From the NCBI GenBank assembly GCA_905182985.1, contig CAJJDN010000032.1, forward strand, positions 211,944-275,943: DNA of 64,000 nt, written 5' to 3'. Under the pieces are notes generated by a model. It saw only the letters and a list, made by a program, of their open reading frames with translations, did not search any database and had not been told where the DNA came from. Position numbers and translations under genes: made by a program. Source of the DNA: Paramecium sonneborni. Its lineage: Eukaryota; Ciliophora; Oligohymenophorea; Peniculida; Parameciidae. Position 1 is the stretch's first letter; each line of letters starts with the position of its first letter. Of the stretch, positions 51,001-63,392 are shown one piece after another.

Positions 51001-52524
51001 ATGTGAATCCTGTGATATATATATGATTTAAACTGAATAAAGATGGGCTCCATCCAATCCATACAAATGTGGATTATGTAAAGATTCAGAAAGCTTTAAT
51101 ATGATCATTATCATTGCTATATCCGTTTTAACTATGATTTCAACAATCATGTCAGTCAAAGGAACTTTTGAAGCTCTCCAATTATAAATTGTATAAAAAG
51201 CAGCAATCATGATTGGTATAAGACTTAAATCAAATTCTTCCAATTTAGCTACTATGGTTTAAACTCTCACTAATTATTTTCAAATTGTATAAATTGTTAT
51301 GACTTTTTAATTACAAATTCCAAGTGGTGTTTAAACTGCTACATAAACAGCTGGTAATCCAACTGGATCTATGGCTTATTCACTTGATTGTTTACTCATC
51401 AAAATTACTGATATAGAACTATTATATTTTAAGATGATTTGGGCTTTAGTTATGCCTTTGAGTTATTTAGGTGCAATAATTTTAGGATACCTTATTATTT
51501 GTATACTTGGAATTGCTAAATTTTCATAGTCAATAATCTATACTGCATTTATTTACATGTTCTTATATATGCATCCAACCCTTGTATAAGGATTTATCTC
51601 TTAAGCTTCTATAAGAACAATCAGTGGTCTACCATGGGTCAAAGCTGATGTTGGATATAGATATGATAGTGATCTTCATAATTATTGGATGGCTCGTTTT
51701 ATTGGACCTATGCTCATTCTTTGGGTCATTGCATTACCTGGATTATTTATGTTTATGGTCTGGCTTAAAAGAAAAAAACTTGATTTGATGCAAACCAAAA
51801 TGACTCTAGGGTATTTTTATAGATAATACTCTCATGAAAGTTATCTCTGGGAATTTGTTAAAATATTTCAAAAAGAATTCTTTGTTATTATTTTAGTCTA
51901 TTATGAAGAATATGTTATCATTAAAGGATTACTTATCGTTTTAGTACTTTTTATTTATGGATGGTATCAAGTTTCAGTTAGTCCATATCAGAGTAAAACC
52001 TTAAATCAAACTGATAGATATTCTACTATGGTTTGTGCTGCAACACTTTGTTTGGGTATTTTAATGTATGGAGCTTAATTGAAAGATTATTTCTATCTTT
52101 AAGTCATTATTCTAATTATTTTAGCATTTTTAAATCTTTGGTTTATTATAATGTGTATTCTTTAAATATTTGAAGGTTATCTTATTTAATTCTAAGTAAT
52201 TATTTATCATTATTCTATTTATAGAATCAATTAGATTTGATTAGAGAAAAGTTGCTCAAATCAAAACCACAATTATCAAATAAAAAAGGATTTATTGGGA
52301 AACTACTTATTCATAGAGGAAATATGAATAAAAGGGTAAAAATTCTTTGGTAATTATTATAATCAAGAACTCTTACAGCTGTTAAAATTACTAAATTATC
52401 TGAAGAAGTTTCATTTGAGGATGCCCTAGATTATGTTATCAAAAATGAAATTGATGAAACTTAAATTATGAAATGTCCATCAAAAAAATAATTTGAAAAA
52501 CTAAATAGTCAAGAAAATGAATGA
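44292..52524 (+). CDS. Giant cysteine-rich, beta-helix-like, multi-pass receptor-like membrane protein (2720 aa)
   Basis: Introns 44315-44333 (19 nt), 44505-44526 and 52196-52224; the remaining 8163 nt form 2721 codons. Layout: a hydrophobic start (MLIFLHLT), an acidic low-complexity insert near residues 160-200 (repeats of D-E-G-N-D), then furin-like/growth-factor-receptor cysteine repeats to ~residue 680 (CEECIISNCQQC, CPINCKTCWQ, CTSNCKSCYEDDE). A ~1500-residue middle with N/S/T-rich short strands resembles a parallel beta-helix as in polymorphic membrane proteins. A second Cys cluster (CYTGHVGALCESC, CGLCKD) precedes about eight hydrophobic spans at residues ~2250-2620 (MIIIIAISVLTMISTIM ... 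LWFIIMCILQIF), and a ~100-residue basic cytosolic tail. This architecture is common among ciliate surface proteins; the ligand is unknown. Confidence 0.85.
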
Positions 52525-52816
52525 TTTAATTTAATGTAGATCAATATTATTAATTTGATTATTTTTCATACTTTTTTATTATTTTAATCTGAAATCAATT
52601 TAATATTAGGTTTCTAGGGTTAAAGGTGTATAGGAAGTTTAAATTCTTGGTTTTATAAACTAATCTAATGGTAAGGATTAGAAGAAATAATTTCATTTCC
52701 TTCTGAATTTTATTTTTATTAAATATTTAAGGTATTTCTTGAATTATTTATATTATTATGTTCATTTTAATTATCATTCTAAATCGATTGAATCATATAT
52801 TATTAAGGGATAGAAT

Positions 52817-53461
52817 TCATATGGTTTTCTTCAAATTGAAATTAATGTCCAACTTGGTTTATCTATTATTGACTTAAATTATATTTTTGAGCAAACATTT
52901 TTACATAATTATTATTTCAGAATAAGTAGGAAATGGATATTTATAAAGATTTTAAATTTCTTGACTAACATTTTTCAATTAATTAACATCTAATTTAAAA
53001 TAGAATAAAAAATATTAGTTAAATTATTAAGCTTTATCCATGTTCAATTTGTCTGAAGCATATATTATACTTTCTATATATGACATTAGATGTTTTATTG
53101 GTTAAGTTTGACCTTGACATCTAAAAATTTTATTTGATTAGTCTGATAATGAGTAACAATGAAGAATTATAAATTCAACAGTTTCTAAGTATTTATTTTT
53201 TTGAGTCAATCTAGTAAACAATTAATATTCTTAATCTTTATCCCTTTTTTCATTGATTAACATTTATTTTAATTATCTTTCCCATTCAAGACCTTCATTT
53301 GTTATTTTTTATTTTTATACTATAGCAAATTATTAAAACTATGATAATTTTTTGATAGTTACTTTCTAAATAGTAATCTTAAGGTCTGATTCTGTTAAAA
53401 TAGGAGGATTAGGGGGAAGAATTTCTCGTGATTTTGGAGGTTTTTCTTAAGAACAACCCAT
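52817..53461 (-). CDS. Unassigned protein with MGC acylation-type N-terminus
   Basis: One frame of 215 codons (214 aa). It begins MGCSQEKPPKSREILPPNPP: Gly2-Cys3 with Ser/Lys nearby is a typical N-myristoylation plus palmitoylation signal, so a membrane-attached cytosolic protein is inferred. A proline-rich linker is followed by helices (TESDLKITIQKVTIKKLSQF, LEWERQLKQMLINEKRDKDQ, QKNKYLETVEFIILHCYSLS, HLMSYIESIIYASDKLNMDK). Size, N-terminal acylation and helical content recall ESCRT-III CHMP6-like proteins, but the sequence motifs do not match clearly and I do not assign it. Divergent from ADA2, with 200 bp between the start codons. Confidence 0.65.
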
Positions 53462-53661
53462 AAATTCAATTAAATTTGATTAAAATACAATATATTTAGA
53501 ATTATCCTTTGATTATTTTTAATTAAAACAGTATATTTGCCACAATATTAAAATGTATAATAGTATATAAGTTTTAGGAAGTTCTTGAGTGACAAAGAAA
53601 AGTAAATATTCTTTCAATATGTAGCGGAAAAAAGAAGACAAAGAAAAATCAGAACTAAAAG

Positions 53662-55073
53662 ATGGAGTAGGAGGGGAATCGAGAAGAAATAATTTATCAT
53701 GTATTTATTTTATTTTTAACAATAGAATCTATATTTTCCATATAATAAAGTACATTGTGATAACTGTGAAAAAGATATAACAAAATAAGCACGAATTCTA
53801 TGCAACGACTGTCCAAATGCAATAGATATTTGCATGAATTGTTTTTTAAACTTACAAGAATTTGGTATAAGAGTTTATAATATCACAGAATCTCACTTAA
53901 TTAGTCATTCTTACTCAATAATAAATAAATTAAATTTTCCTATATTTGTAGAAGATTGGACAGCAGAAGAAGAGTTATTATTACTGGAAGGACTAGAAAA
54001 GAAAGGTTTTGGTAATTGGTAAGATATTGCAGAAATGCTTGGAGGTGAAAAGGTATAAGAAGAAATTGCACAACATTATGATGATATAATTTTAAGTGGG
54101 AAATTTAGAAATGTTTATATAATTTTATATATATTTATAGATGCCACTTTTATCAAAAAGAAATTAAGACACACTTGAATTAATTAAACCAAAAAGAGCA
54201 TAAACTGCACCTAAGAAATTAAAGGAAGAATAAAATATAACTAAAACAGGTCGTTTAACACCTAATATATCTTCATAGAGTGGTTAAGAAATAGTAGGGT
54301 TTATGCCTAAAAGAGGGGATTTTGATATAGAATTTGATAATGATGCAGAGTTATTATTAGCAGAAATGGAATTCAATGATGACGATAAACCTTATGAAAT
54401 TGAAATGAAATTAAAAGTTCTTGATATTTATAATATAAGATTAGATGAAAGAATTAAAAGAAAAAAGTTTGTTATTGAAAGAGATTTATTAAATTTAAAA
54501 AAACAAAATATTTAAGATAAATCAAGATCAAAGGAAGAAAAAGAATTACATAATTTAATGAAACCATTTGCAAGATTTAATAAACCAGAAGATCATGAAA
54601 GATTAGTTTAAAATTTGATAAAAGAAAAATAACTTAGAGCAAAAATAGAAGAATTAAGATATTATAGAAAATTAGGAATGAAAACATTTGAAGAGGTTGA
54701 AGAGTATTTGGCTGAGAAAAGAAAAAGAGATGAATAATATTAAAGAAGATAAAAATAAAATGATTCATTTGTTTATGATTCATAAAAATAAAGATTTATG
54801 TAAAGGAGAACAAGATTTATCCCTTTAATGGAAGGAAGAGATAAGCATAAATCTGGACCTTCATTTTGTGAAGAGGAATATCAATTATGTTAAAAATTAG
54901 GATTAACTGAATAAGAATATTTGATATTAAAAGAAGTACTAGTAAGAGAATCAGTTAAAAATGGAATCATTAAGAAAGATTAGACACTATAAAACTTCAA
55001 ATTAGATAAAGAACGTGTAACTGGAGTTTTTGATTACTTGGTTGTTAAAGGTTTAATACATGAAAAGGAATGA
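53662..55073 (+). CDS. ADA2: Transcriptional adaptor ADA2 (SAGA/HAT complex)
   Basis: Predicted 444 aa, usual for ADA2. Three introns: 53701-53725, 53865-53888 (24 nt, CAG, in frame) and 54113-54140. ZZ zinc finger: [32 protein letters not shown], then [15 protein letters not shown]/Myb: [34 protein letters not shown]. Then the ADA2 signature [20 protein letters not shown], a helical region ([37 protein letters not shown]) and a C-terminal SWIRM domain ([20 protein letters not shown] to [14 protein letters not shown]). ADA2 couples the GCN5 acetyltransferase to nucleosomes. The start ATG was chosen because it is the only one in frame with exon 2; upstream in-frame codons exist but no other ATG. 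Confidence 0.92.
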
Positions 55074-55171
55074 ATTATAAATTAAATCAATAATTATTAT
55101 AATCAAAAAAAAGCGATGGATTTAATCTAAGGCTTTTGTGAGTAATAATTTATAAATATTATATACAATTA

Positions 55172-57955
55172 ATGCATAGTCTAAATAGTGTACATCTCGA
55201 TAATATCAATACAGTTGGCTAATAAGATACATCTATATGCAAAAATATTCCGGTAAATAACGAATGCGACTCTTCATCAATAATCTTACTCAAGAAAATA
55301 GAAGCTCCAAGTCCTGACATTCCTGGTTTCAATTAAACTGTTTTCAAACCCTTTTAGAAATTAATTATCTACTATCATATTGGATTTTTTATTAGAAAAC
55401 TATTGAAGTATATTAAACCAGATCAAATATTTAAACCAAAACATTACTATTTAATCAATGATAAAAGCTCAGGGAACATTAAAGATTTTATAACTTACGC
55501 TGGCAAATCTAAATCAACTGTTATGCAATATCCAAGTCTTGAAGAAGTTGATTTCCTAGTAAGATTGAGATATCGATACCGATAAGGTCTTGTAAATTGT
55601 CAATAAAAAATATTATATTTATTTGAACAAATTCCACTGATAGACCCATCATTTAAAATCAAAATCATTTGGGATCTTCTACTTAATATATTCAGAATTT
55701 ATCTAATGTATATTATTCCCATTATCATCACTTTTGAGTAATTGATTGAAGATTACGATAATATTATTATAATATCATAAATTGTGTTTATAATAGATTT
55801 ACTTTTGAGGAATATTACCATCTATTATGACTAAGGCTTACCTGTTGTTGATCGTTATTAAATAGTAAAAAATTAGTATCATATTACTAACCTTATAGAA
55901 TTAATGGAAATTTGCTTGCTCTTTGCTATGGCCTATTTTAAATTTGACTTTAACAACTAATTTATATTATTTGGTGGCTGGCCTAAATTATGGATGCTAT
56001 TATATTTTATACAATTAAAAAATCTTTTAAATTTTATAGGATCATGGTAATAATCTTTTTTAATGGGTTAATTAGTATCATCATTAATTGAACTATTTAA
56101 ATTGATAGGTTTACTTCTTATAATTTAACATATATTTAGTTGTATATGGTTGATTATTGGAAAATATAATCTTATTCTTGGAAATTCTAATTGGATTTCT
56201 TATTTCAACTTAGATAACATTTCATGGACAGATTTATATATTGAGTCTATGTATTACACTAGTGTAACAATGTATACAGTAGGATATGGTGATTTACATC
56301 CAATAAGTATTTATTTATTAATTTATCCCAGATATCTCTGAAAAAATGTTTGCTTTTTTATTTGTATTTGTTTGTACATTTTAACTTTCATTTAGTTTGA
56401 ATACTATTGGAGAAATTTTGACAAGAATGAAAAACAACAATGATATAATTAATAAAAAGCTAATTTTCATTAATTAATACATGCATAATAAAAAAATAAG
56501 TCATTAATTACAATTTTAGGTAAGAGAGTATCTAAATTATTATTGGTATCAAGAATAAACATAATAAACAAAAGAATAGACAGATATATTAAGTTAATTA
56601 TCTGAAGATCTAAGAAAATAAATAGCAGTTGAATCAAACAGTATTGTACTTAAAAATTGTGATTTTTTTTATAAAAATTTCTCAACTGAATTCCTTAATG
56701 AACTTTTGAAATAGCTTTAATTTCAATCTTATTAACCATCATCTACAATAAATATATTTAATGATGATGATCATTTCATCCATATAATAGAATCTGGTTA
56801 AGTTGATATTTATGATAAATCATTTGATAAAAAAGTATTAATTGGTTCTTTCAAATCAAATGAACATTTTGGATTAAGTGAATTCATGAATAATTAGAAA
56901 AATTTCCAATATGAATATAAAAGTTCAGGGTTCGTGAGTACATTAGTTATACCTAAATCTAAATTTTAAGCAATATTATTAAAATATTAGTCTGATTTTG
57001 AAAATTTTTGGAATCTCAAAATTAATAATTATTCAGAATTAAAATGTGCTGTTTGTGAATCTAAAAGACATCCACCTTATCTTTGTAAGTAAGTACATTT
57101 TATTCCAGACAGAGAAAAGGTTATCAAATAATTTAATTATTATTAAAATTAAGACAGATAGAAATTTAGAAGAAATTCAATTAGAATTAAATAATTATAT
57201 CATGCTTCTACTGATCAAGAAATTATTAAAGAAGCAGCATAAATGGTTAAAGTAAAAAATGATAGCATGTTTTTTTAGAAATATTAAATTATTGAAGATG
57301 AAACTACACAATATGAAAGTTAAGGTAAAATAATTATATAATTTTAGAATACATCAATAAAAAAGAAATTGATTCAGTAGGAATTTTAATAAAAGATCTG
57401 GAAAGCCGATCTTATCTCGATATTTATCATAAATCTCAACAAAAATCTGAGAAAGAAATTTTGGACTTAAAAATTCATTTTACATTAGAGTTATAAACAT
57501 TAAAGTCTTTAAAAGATAAATTGCATCATAAAGAGTTATATACAGATAAAGATATTTAATAGATTGAGTATTTGATTAAGATTTTAGAACTTAAACTAAA
57601 TTTAGAAGATACAATAGATCTTGATCAATCATAAGAATATTAGATATTTAATTAAAAAGCAAATATTAACGTAGTATTAAAAAAATTAATTCATCCAGTC
57701 AGATACATTATAACTTAAACATCAAAAAGCTTAGATTAATTTTAATTGATTAGTGGTAATACTTGGCTGAAATATATGTTTTATCCTTATGATTTTATAA
57801 ATTAATATAGATACAATGCTAATAGATTAGGATTACCTAGAAAATCAATGGTTGTTAGGCAATAAGAGCGCCGTTTATCTTCTGCTTTAATGAGAAAAAA
57901 ATAATAAAATATAAGATCAATGAAAAGATCCATATAAGTATATCCTATAAAATGA
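55172..57955 (+). CDS. CNBD-type potassium channel 1, with CCHC zinc-knuckle-like motif
   Basis: Predicted 911 aa, introns 56307-56331 and 57325-57347. Six hydrophobic spans (e.g. LNIFRIYLMYIIPIIITF, LLLIIQHIFSCIWLIIG) and a pore with TSVTMYTVGYGDLHP, the canonical K+ filter. A C-linker with NTIGEIL (as in HCN/EAG/CNG channels) leads to a cyclic-nucleotide-binding-like fold: IIESGQVDIYDKSF, then NEHFGLSEFMNNQKN. The phosphate-binding cassette lacks the usual Arg, so cAMP/cGMP binding is doubtful. The S4 region has almost no Arg/Lys. After the CNBD comes CAVCESKRHPPYLC, spaced C-x2-C-x4-H-x4-C, and a ~230-residue coiled-coil/basic tail. Tandem with a paralogue 132 bp downstream. Ciliates have many such channels controlling swimming. 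Confidence 0.9.
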
Positions 57956-58087
57956 ATAGATATTAATATCATGAAAATACTAAAAAATAATTAAGTTTGT
58001 TATCAAAAAATCTTATTTAATTAATAATCACGAAATTGTCTAATTATATATATTATTTTTAATTAATCTAATTATATTATCATTGAT

Positions 58088-61000
58088 ATGAAACAGCAAC
58101 CATAAAATTTTGAACTAAAGAATAATTAAAGAAAATAGTAATAAATCGATCTTGAGGAACCTTATGGAAAAACTGCCATTGAATTATTCTCTCAAGAAAC
58201 ATAAGTGAGGAATAGAGAAAAACTGTCTCCAATAATTCAATCAAATTTAGGACATCAAGAATAATTAATTTTGCAATCTAATACACCTCAACAACTTATA
58301 ACTCCTAAAAATGAGATAATGACAGAAAGATTGTAAACATTTGGTCGTGTTGACTTAATCAAATAATCAAAATCTTTTAGAAAACTTGTTGTTTATTTCC
58401 ATTAAAAAGATTTCATCAAAATGCTATTAATGCCATTTAGAATATCATCTAGTTTTACAATATAACACTTTAATTTAATTAATGATTTAAGTGCCTCCTA
58501 CAGAAACTATATTGGGAGAACAAGTAATGAATAATAGAAGAAATTAATTCATCAATACATCTCACTAATTGATATTCGAATTTAATTAAGGTTGAAATTC
58601 AGAATGATTAAGACAAAATGTAAATAGTATCTAACACATCTACATAATCAGATACCTTTAATTGAGCCAATGAGCAATACAAAATTCTTTTGGGATTTGA
58701 TTTGTTTTGGTATTAGGATATATCTAATAGTGGTGATTCCTGTAATTATGGCATTTCATGGTTAAAATTTCATCTCAAAATAATTAGGACCATTATTGGT
58801 TTTCTCAATCACATTGATATTCGATATTATTACTCGAGCTTTTACGATTACATATGATTAAGGATTACCTATCAGAGATAGATACTTACTCTTTAAAAAA
58901 TAATTGAATTTTTCAACTGTTTTAGAACTATTCAGTTTCATTTATACAATAGTAATAACTTTATCAGAACATGATCCTATTGATAAATATATTCTAAATG
59001 AAGGATGGCCTAAATTTTTATTGAGTTTATTGTATATTTAGGCTTTCAATATATTGAAATATATTGATATTTCACAATATTCACTAAAATTAAGTCGAAT
59101 GTCAACTTCAATTGTAGATTTAATAAAATTAATTGCTTTGATATTACTAGTCTAGCATATATTTAGTTGTGTTTGGCTTGTATTTGGGGCTTATTCAATT
59201 GGAAATTATGAAAATTCTTGGTTAAATCCTTTTTAAAATGATGATTGGTCACTTTAATTTCTATAATCATATTACTTTATTTGTGTAACAACTTTCACTG
59301 TGGGTTATGGTGATTTAACTCCAAAAAGTAAATATTTAACATTATAAAAAGATCCTCCTGAATAGATCTTCACTATAATCTATATGTTCTTCTGTATGCT
59401 TTTATTTTCTTACACAGTTAATACTATTGGCTCTATTTTAACACAAATTAAGGAAAGTAGTGATAAAATTAAATCAAAATTAACAGCAATAAATTAATAT
59501 ATGCACAATAAATCAATTAGTCCAGCTTTATAATTCAAGTAATTTATATAAATTATTATTTTAAGAGTAAGAGAATAGCTATATTTCTATTTAAAATAAG
59601 AAATTATTTAATAAGTTAATGAGTAATCAGAAATCATATAATTGCTTCCTGAAGACTTATAACATAGTTTAAAAATAGAAGCTGCTAAATCATTACTAAA
59701 TAAATGCTCATTTTTCAAAGATAATTTTTCAAATGAGATTCTAAATTAATTATTAGACTAAGTTAATTTTTAAATGTATTAGCCTGGAGTGATTATTAAC
59801 TCAAAAGAAGAGTTCTATATTAATATAATTGAACAAGGATAAGTAGATGTGATGTATAAAAAAGTATAAATGTTAATTATATTCTAGAAAATAATTCAAA
59901 CATTGGAAAGGTATGATTATTTTGGTTTGGAAGAATTTATTAGTTAACAGGCTAATCCAAACATTACTTTTAAAAGTACTTCCTTTACAAGTGTGCTTTC
60001 AATTTCTTATTCTTATTTTCAGAAGATATTATCCTAAAATGACCTTGAAAACTAAAAATTTCATAATCTTTTAACTTCATCTTCTAATCTTTCTAATTTT
60101 TGCTTTGTTTGTAAAACTAAATCTCATACAACATCAATGTGCCCTTTAGTTCATTTTGTTCCTAGTAAGGAAGTTGTAATTAAGAAGTATCTTTACAGAA
60201 AAAAATAAAAAAAACGAATCTCTTAGGAGAGAAAATTAAGAATTGTCTTTGTAAATTAAATAGATGAATAAACTGAAGAAAGTAAATTAAAATAAATAAA
60301 GTTTTAAAATGCGAAAAAACATTAAAAAATGATTATGGAATCTGTGATAAAATTTAAAAATGATAATTTATTCTATTTGGAATAATTATTTCCTAATTTT
60401 GAGTAACCTCTTAGTGCTGACAGTTAAACTGAATCAGAAAATGAAAACCCTGATGAATTAAAAGATTAAAGCTTTTCAGAATAAAATTTTAATTCTAGAA
60501 AAAACAGTAAATAAATTCATAATTTTTCATCTAAAAATTTACTTTAATATAAGGTGATTCAAAAATTAAAAAAAGAAAGATTAAGTAATTAAATCTAATA
60601 ATAATCCCCACTTTTAATGGTATCTCAATTTGGCTAAGTAAGTCCAACTGCTTAATTTACAATAAAATAAAATCCAAAATAGATCATCAAAGTTAGATCA
60701 CTTGAAATAGAGTAGTTTATAGAAGAAATTAATATTTTCGATGATTTGAGAACTAAAATGAATAATTTAGTACTTTTCCAAAAAAAGGAGTAAGAGTAAA
60801 TTGAATTTTGGTATAAGAAACTTTCTAATCTCAAAGAAGATCTCAATGATATGGCGAATTTTGAATATTTAAAAAATTATGAAATTTTCAATAGACAATG
60901 GAATGTAGATATAGTTGTTAAAAAGACAACTTCAAAACCTAAAAAATTTAGAGGATTAAAAAAACTTAAGAGATATCTATTATATCCATATCTCTTTATT

Positions 61001-61145
61001 AATAAGTACTTAGATTAAAAAGATCTAAATGATGGTTCTAAAACATTGGATAAATCAAAAAGAAAAAGTTAAATTTATATTAATATTAATAGGACCTACA
61101 AAACCTAAGGTAAATAAGAAGAGTCGTGTAATTCCTAAATCATGA
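58088..61145 (+). CDS. CNBD-type potassium channel 2, paralogue of the upstream gene
   Basis: Predicted 985 aa. Introns 59328-59351 (24 nt, AAG), 59539-59565 (27 nt, AAG), 59864-59887 and 61068-61092; the first two are in-frame and are called because removing them aligns this protein without gaps to channel 1 (TPKNPPEQIFTIIY against HPINISEKMFAFLF; LQFKVREQLYFY against LQFQVREYLNYY). Pore: ICVTTFTVGYGDLTP. S2/S3 linker TITYDQGLPIRDRYLLFKKQ; S5 LLVQHIFSCVWLVFG; C-linker NTIGSIL. The CNBD lacks the binding Arg (YFGLEEFISQQ). The same CCHC spacing follows: CFVCKTKSHTTSMC, then PLVHFVPSKEVVIKK. A long basic, Ser/Gln-rich tail ends KKSRVIPKS. The 3' 139 nt recur at 62206-62344 by assembly error. 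Confidence 0.9.
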
Positions 61146-61298
61146 TATTTAACATTTATTAATAACAATAAAATTAATTATTTAGAAATTTGAGATTTTC
61201 TTACTTTTTCATCAGATTGTATATTATGGATTATTTCCTATTTCAGAATAATTTAATATAACAAAATTATTAATGTTATAATTAAATAATAAATTCAG

Positions 61299-61904
61299 AT
61301 GAGATAACTAAATAGTCCACTCACTACACTTGAAGATAATTTATAAAGTAAAAGTATGCCAAGAATTCATTCAAAATAAGAATAAAGATTTTAACTCCCA
61401 ACATTGAAATCAAAATTAAATAATTTAATAGAATGTGAAGATTAAAAAGCATCGGTTGGTTAGTTTTTTTAAGGTGTAGTTAAAGGAAAGACAATTATGG
61501 AATCAAAGAATAAAATAGAGGTTCCAAAAACATAATAAAATTTTTATCGCCTAATTTACAAATCACAATATTCATTCAGACCAACAAAATTGAATCCAAG
61601 ATAAGTTAGTATGGATTAGCCAGCAATTTAAAAAAAGCTTGGAGGTCCCACATTTGCTTTTAGAACTATCTAAAGTTCTGAAGAGTAAATTAGGAAACCG
61701 AATTTAGAAGTGATTGCCAGATAATAAGTAAACTATCTTAATGATTCTCAATCAATAAATGAAAGCTTAAATACTGAAATTAACTAAATTTTATATGGAA
61801 AAGGAAAGAAAAAAATGATTATATAACAGAGATTAAATCAAATAAAAAATAATAATGATACAAGTAACATAATTAAGGAAGAGAGTGAAAATTCATTTAT
61901 TTGA
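61299..61904 (+). CDS. Basic unassigned protein (201 aa); repeated at 62498-63103
   Basis: One frame of 202 codons, MRQLNSPLTTLEDNLQSKSM to ...KEESENSFI. Basic, Lys/Gln/Ser-rich, without membrane span. Distinct patches are CEDQKASVGQFFQGVVKGKT, QYSFRPTKLNPRQVSMDQ and KKLGGPTFAFRTIQSSEEQI. The aromatic/Gly patch (GGPTFAFRTI) looks like a short docking motif. No family recognised. The same gene appears again inside the assembly overlap; only one copy exists. Confidence 0.65.
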
Positions 61905-61968
61905 TTAATTAATTATAAGGTGCGTTTATTTTTTTTTCTTCTTGAATTAAACATATTTGTAATTTTAG

Positions 61969-62192
61969 ATGTCATTTAGTATAAAGAAAGTTATTCTAAA
62001 AGTGTTGTAATATTGTTAAAAAGTAAATAGTAATAGATATAATAATAATTAGTTATGATTTTATTAAATGTGAATAGAGTTAGAAATATTATTTCTTACG
62101 CAAATTATTACTTTTTGCAAATGACATATATTGATATGTAAATAATGCATAAATCAAAATGCCTGAACAGTGCTAAGAATAACAGAAGATGA
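61969..62192 (+). CDS. Duplicate listing of the small gene at 63168-63391 (assembly overlap)
   Basis: Identical sequence in the left copy of overlap C. It should be counted once together with 63168-63391. Confidence 0.45.
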
Positions 62193-62497
62193 CTCAATCT
62201 GAAGNTACTTAGATTAAAAAGATCTAAATGATGGTTCTAAAACATTGGATAAATCAAAAAGAAAAAGTTAAATTTATATTAATATTAATAGGACCTACAA
62301 AACCTAAGGTAAATAAGAAGAGTCGTGTAATTCCTAAATCATGATATTTAACATTTATTAATAACAATAAAATTAATTATTTAGAAATTTGAGATTTTCT
62401 TACTTTTTCATCAGATTGTATATTATGGATTATTTCCTATTTCAGAATAATTTAATATAACAAAATTATTAATGTTATAATTAAATAATAAATTCAG

Positions 62498-63103
62498 ATG
62501 AGATAACTAAATAGTCCACTCACTACACTTGAAGATAATTTATAAAGTAAAAGTATGCCAAGAATTCATTCAAAATAAGAATAAAGATTTTAACTCCCAA
62601 CATTGAAATCAAAATTAAATAATTTAATAGAATGTGAAGATTAAAAAGCATCGGTTGGTTAGTTTTTTTAAGGTGTAGTTAAAGGAAAGACAATTATGGA
62701 ATCAAAGAATAAAATAGAGGTTCCAAAAACATAATAAAATTTTTATCGCCTAATTTACAAATCACAATATTCATTCAGACCAACAAAATTGAATCCAAGA
62801 TAAGTTAGTATGGATTAGCCAGCAATTTAAAAAAAGCTTGGAGGTCCCACATTTGCTTTTAGAACTATCTAAAGTTCTGAAGAGTAAATTAGGAAACCGA
62901 ATTTAGAAGTGATTGCCAGATAATAAGTAAACTATCTTAATGATTCTCAATCAATAAATGAAAGCTTAAATACTGAAATTAACTAAATTTTATATGGAAA
63001 AGGAAAGAAAAAAATGATTATATAACAGAGATTAAATCAAATAAAAAATAATAATGATACAAGTAACATAATTAAGGAAGAGAGTGAAAATTCATTTATT
63101 TGA
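62498..63103 (+). CDS. Second appearance of the 201-aa basic protein (assembly overlap)
   Basis: Same 202-codon frame as 61299-61904, inside the right copy of overlap C. Not a paralogue. Confidence 0.6.
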
Positions 63104-63167
63104 TTAATTAATTATAAGGTGCGTTTATTTTTTTTTCTTCTTGAATTAAACATATTTGTAATTTTAG

Positions 63168-63391
63168 ATGTCATTTAGTATAAAGAAAGTTATTCTAAAA
63201 GTGTTGTAATATTGTTAAAAAGTAAATAGTAATAGATATAATAATAATTAGTTATGATTTTATTAAATGTGAATAGAGTTAGAAATATTATTTCTTACGC
63301 AAATTATTACTTTTTGCAAATGACATATATTGATATGTAAATAATGCATAAATCAAAATGCCTGAACAGTGCTAAGAATAACAGAAGATGA
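63168..63391 (+). CDS. Possible small protein (65 aa)
   Basis: Begins MSFSIKKVILKVLQYCQKVN; removing a 26-nt GT...TAG stretch (63251-63276) gives exactly 66 codons ending QIMHKSKCLNSAKNNRR and TGA. The peptide has an amphipathic basic helix and an aromatic patch (ISYANYYFLQMTYIDM). The stop codon lies one base from the stop of the convergent minus-strand gene, a tight but plausible arrangement. No family recognised; the intron is not backed by homology. Confidence 0.35.
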
Positions 63392-63392
63392 C

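Larger units (their letters stand above)
61007..62204. repeat. Assembly overlap C, left copy (1198 bp)
   Basis: Same sequence as 62206-63403 (offset 1199), separated by the single N at 62205. It contains the channel-2 tail, the 201-aa gene and the small gene that ends near 62192. Confidence 0.9.

Noticed and set aside
62498..63103. Tandem duplication of the 201-aa gene as a biological event
   Set aside because: The copies, including intergenic DNA, read the same and meet at a single N; this is the signature of contig overlap, not of gene duplication.
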